The notes under the pieces were generated by a model that was given only the letters and a program-made list of their open reading frames with translations, was not told the origin of the DNA and searched no databases. A program made the position numbers and the translations under genes. From positions 62,001 to 126,000 of the forward strand of contig NZ_CP107036.1 in assembly GCF_029542085.1 (NCBI RefSeq): a stretch of DNA of 64,000 nt. Direction: 5' to 3'. This document shows positions 62,646 to 64,000 of this stretch, piece after piece. The DNA is from Sphingobacterium sp. ML3W. Lineage in GTDB: Bacteria > Bacteroidota > Bacteroidia > Sphingobacteriales > Sphingobacteriaceae. Every line of letters begins with the position of its first letter. Positions within the stretch are counted from its first letter, which is position 1.

Positions 62646-64000
62646 TTATTTCTCAGCTGTATCTTTTGAAGACTTCGGATCTGAGCTAGAGACCTCAATA
62701 TCTTTGGTTTCTGGATTGATGCTCACGGTTAAAACTGAACCTGTTTGCACATTTCCTTTGAGGATTTCTTCCGCAATTGGATCTTCCAGATATTTTTGGA
62801 TTGCCCGTTTTAATGGACGTGCACCGAAATTACTGTCATAGCCTTTATCGGCGATGAAATCTTTCGCCTCATCCGTCAAGTTAATGGTATATCCTAAATC
62901 TGCGATTCGTTTAAACAAAGACGTCAATTCGATATCAATGATCTTAAAGATATTTTCTTTTGTTAACGAATTGAAAACAATAACATCGTCAATACGGTTC
63001 AAAAACTCTGGCGCAAAAGCTCTTTTTAAGGCAGTTTCGATTACTCCACGGGAGTGTGCATCTGTTTGTTGCGATTTTGCCGCAGTAGTAAAACCGACAC
63101 CTTGACCAAACTCTTTCAATTGACGTGCACCAATGTTGGAGGTCATGATGATAATCGTGTTACGGAAGTCCACCTTACGACCCAAACTATCAGTCAACTG
63201 ACCTTCATCTAATACTTGCAGTAACAGGTTGAATACATCAGGGTGCGCTTTCTCAATCTCATCCAAAAGCACTACCGCATAAGGTTTGCGACGTACTTTC
63301 TCTGTTAACTGTCCACCTTCTTCATAACCTACATATCCCGGAGGCGCTCCGACCAGACGTGAGATAGCAAATTTCTCCATGTATTCACTCATGTCAATTT
63401 GGATCAATGCGTCTTCAGTATCAAACATAAATCGAGCTAGTTCTTTCGCTAATTCTGTTTTACCGACACCAGTAGGACCTAGGAATATAAAGGAACCAAT
63501 AGGTTTCTTAGGGTCTTTCAGTCCAGCACGTGTCCGTTGGATGGCTTTAACCAATTTACCGACGGCATCATCCTGACCGATGATTCTTCCTTTCATTAGC
63601 TCACCCATATTCAACAGTTTTTGGCTGTCGGATTGGCTGACACGTTGCACTGGGATACCAGTCATCATCGCAACAACTTCCGCTACATTTTCTTCGGAAA
63701 CAGTGTATCGCTTAGATTTGGTTTCTTCTTCCCACGCAATCTTCTCTTTCTCTAACTCGTCGATAAGCTTTTTCTCTGTATCACGTAATTTAGCAGCTTC
63801 CTCGTATTTTTGACTACGCACAACCTTGTTTTTCTCCAATTTGACTTCCTCGATTTTATTCTCGATATCAATAATGGATTGTGGAACATGAATATTGTTC
63901 AAGTGTACACGTGAGCCCGCTTCGTCCAAAGCGTCAATCGCTTTATCCGGTAGGAAACGATCCGTAATATAACGTGTTGTCAATGACACACAGGCCTCAA
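62646..64000 (-). CDS. clpC: ClpC-type AAA+ unfoldase, 5' part cut by the window edge
   Basis: The visible 451 codons are the C-terminal half of a Clp ATPase that feeds ClpP or acts as a disaggregase. The frame stays open to base 64000 (EACVSLTTRYITDRFLPDKAIDALDEAG). A UVR-like middle domain (SQKYEEAAKLRDTEKKL) separates D1 from D2 and marks ClpC rather than ClpB. D2 has Walker A LGPTGVGKTE, Walker B VLLDEIEKAHPD, sensor and arginine-finger blocks, and the ClpB_D2-small domain (DSNFGARPLKRAIQKYLEDPIA). The tail (ETKDIEVSSSDPKSSKDTAEK) is acidic and variable. Confidence 0.93.
   Translation of the reverse strand, partial: EACVSLTTRYITDRFLPDKAIDALDEAGSRVHLNNIHVPQSIIDIENKIEEVKLEKNKVVRSQKYEEAAKLRDTEKKLIDELEKEKIAWEEETKSKRYTVSEENVAEVVAMMTGIPVQRVSQSDSQKLLNMGELMKGRIIGQDDAVGKLVKAIQRTRAGLKDPKKPIGSFIFLGPTGVGKTELAKELARFMFDTEDALIQIDMSEYMEKFAISRLVGAPPGYVGYEEGGQLTEKVRRKPYAVVLLDEIEKAHPDVFNLLLQVLDEGQLTDSLGRKVDFRNTIIIMTSNIGARQLKEFGQGVGFTTAAKSQQTDAHSRGVIETALKRAFAPEFLNRIDDVIVFNSLTKENIFKIIDIELTSLFKRIADLGYTINLTDEAKDFIADKGYDSNFGARPLKRAIQKYLEDPIAEEILKGNVQTGSVLTVSINPETKDIEVSSSDPKSSKDTAEK

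Noticed and set aside
1..64000. tRNA or rRNA genes
   Set aside because: No cloverleaf-like or rRNA-like sequence was recognised on either strand by eye; a tRNA search was not possible.

Overview
The window looks like a chromosomal segment of a Bacteroidota bacterium, most likely Sphingobacteriaceae (Sphingobacterium-like). The evidence is a SusC/SusD pair, a lipoprotein form of the TamA family (TamL), tandem OmpA porins with a calcium-binding-type linker, a DUF4369-type thioredoxin lipoprotein, few Shine-Dalgarno-led starts, and repeated promoter cores of the Bacteroidota type (TTG, about 19-21 nt, TAnnTTTG) before the DEAD-box helicase, alaS, the dihydroorotase and the NlpC/P60 gene. All identifications come from reading the sequence; no database search was run.

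Layout. 0-10 kb: rlmB, an acyl-CoA synthetase, an RGG-tailed DEAD-box helicase, two tandem OmpA proteins and two universal stress proteins. 10.7-17.1 kb: alaS, a TlpA-like lipoprotein, an orphan PhoB-type response regulator and a dihydroorotase with an altered metal-binding motif. 17.1-28.4 kb: a cluster that reads as a murein-peptide uptake and degradation locus. An LD-carboxypeptidase and an M14 metallopeptidase converge on an NlpC/P60 endopeptidase, an L-Ala-D/L-Glu-type epimerase and a SusCD pair, with a glycosylasparaginase beside them. 28.6-39.4 kb: mostly housekeeping (msrA, parC, GNAT, ABC exporter, MFS, VOC, a TrmH-type methylase head-to-head with tamL). 40-45.1 kb: a TonB siderophore receptor with a PepSY membrane protein and a divergent AraC regulator.

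45-62 kb is the accessory part. It holds a secreted protein built of 20-residue repeats; a tightly coupled WGR-domain / SWIM zinc-finger gene pair; an orphan SMI1/KNR4 protein; a YhcG (DUF1016) nuclease gene broken by one in-frame stop; small decayed genes; and a 1,267-bp IS3-family element. That element sits precisely inside what was one 505-codon gene for a lipoprotein with a C-terminal JAMM/MPN-like metalloprotease domain. A truncated IS256-family transposase lies nearby. Normal genes (a small membrane protein, sprT-like, recN) are interspersed. The window ends inside clpC on the minus strand.

The best candidates for less-described biology are the WGR-SWIM pair, the SusCD-linked murein-peptide locus, the split JAMM lipoprotein with its small secreted partner, and the 20-residue-repeat protein.
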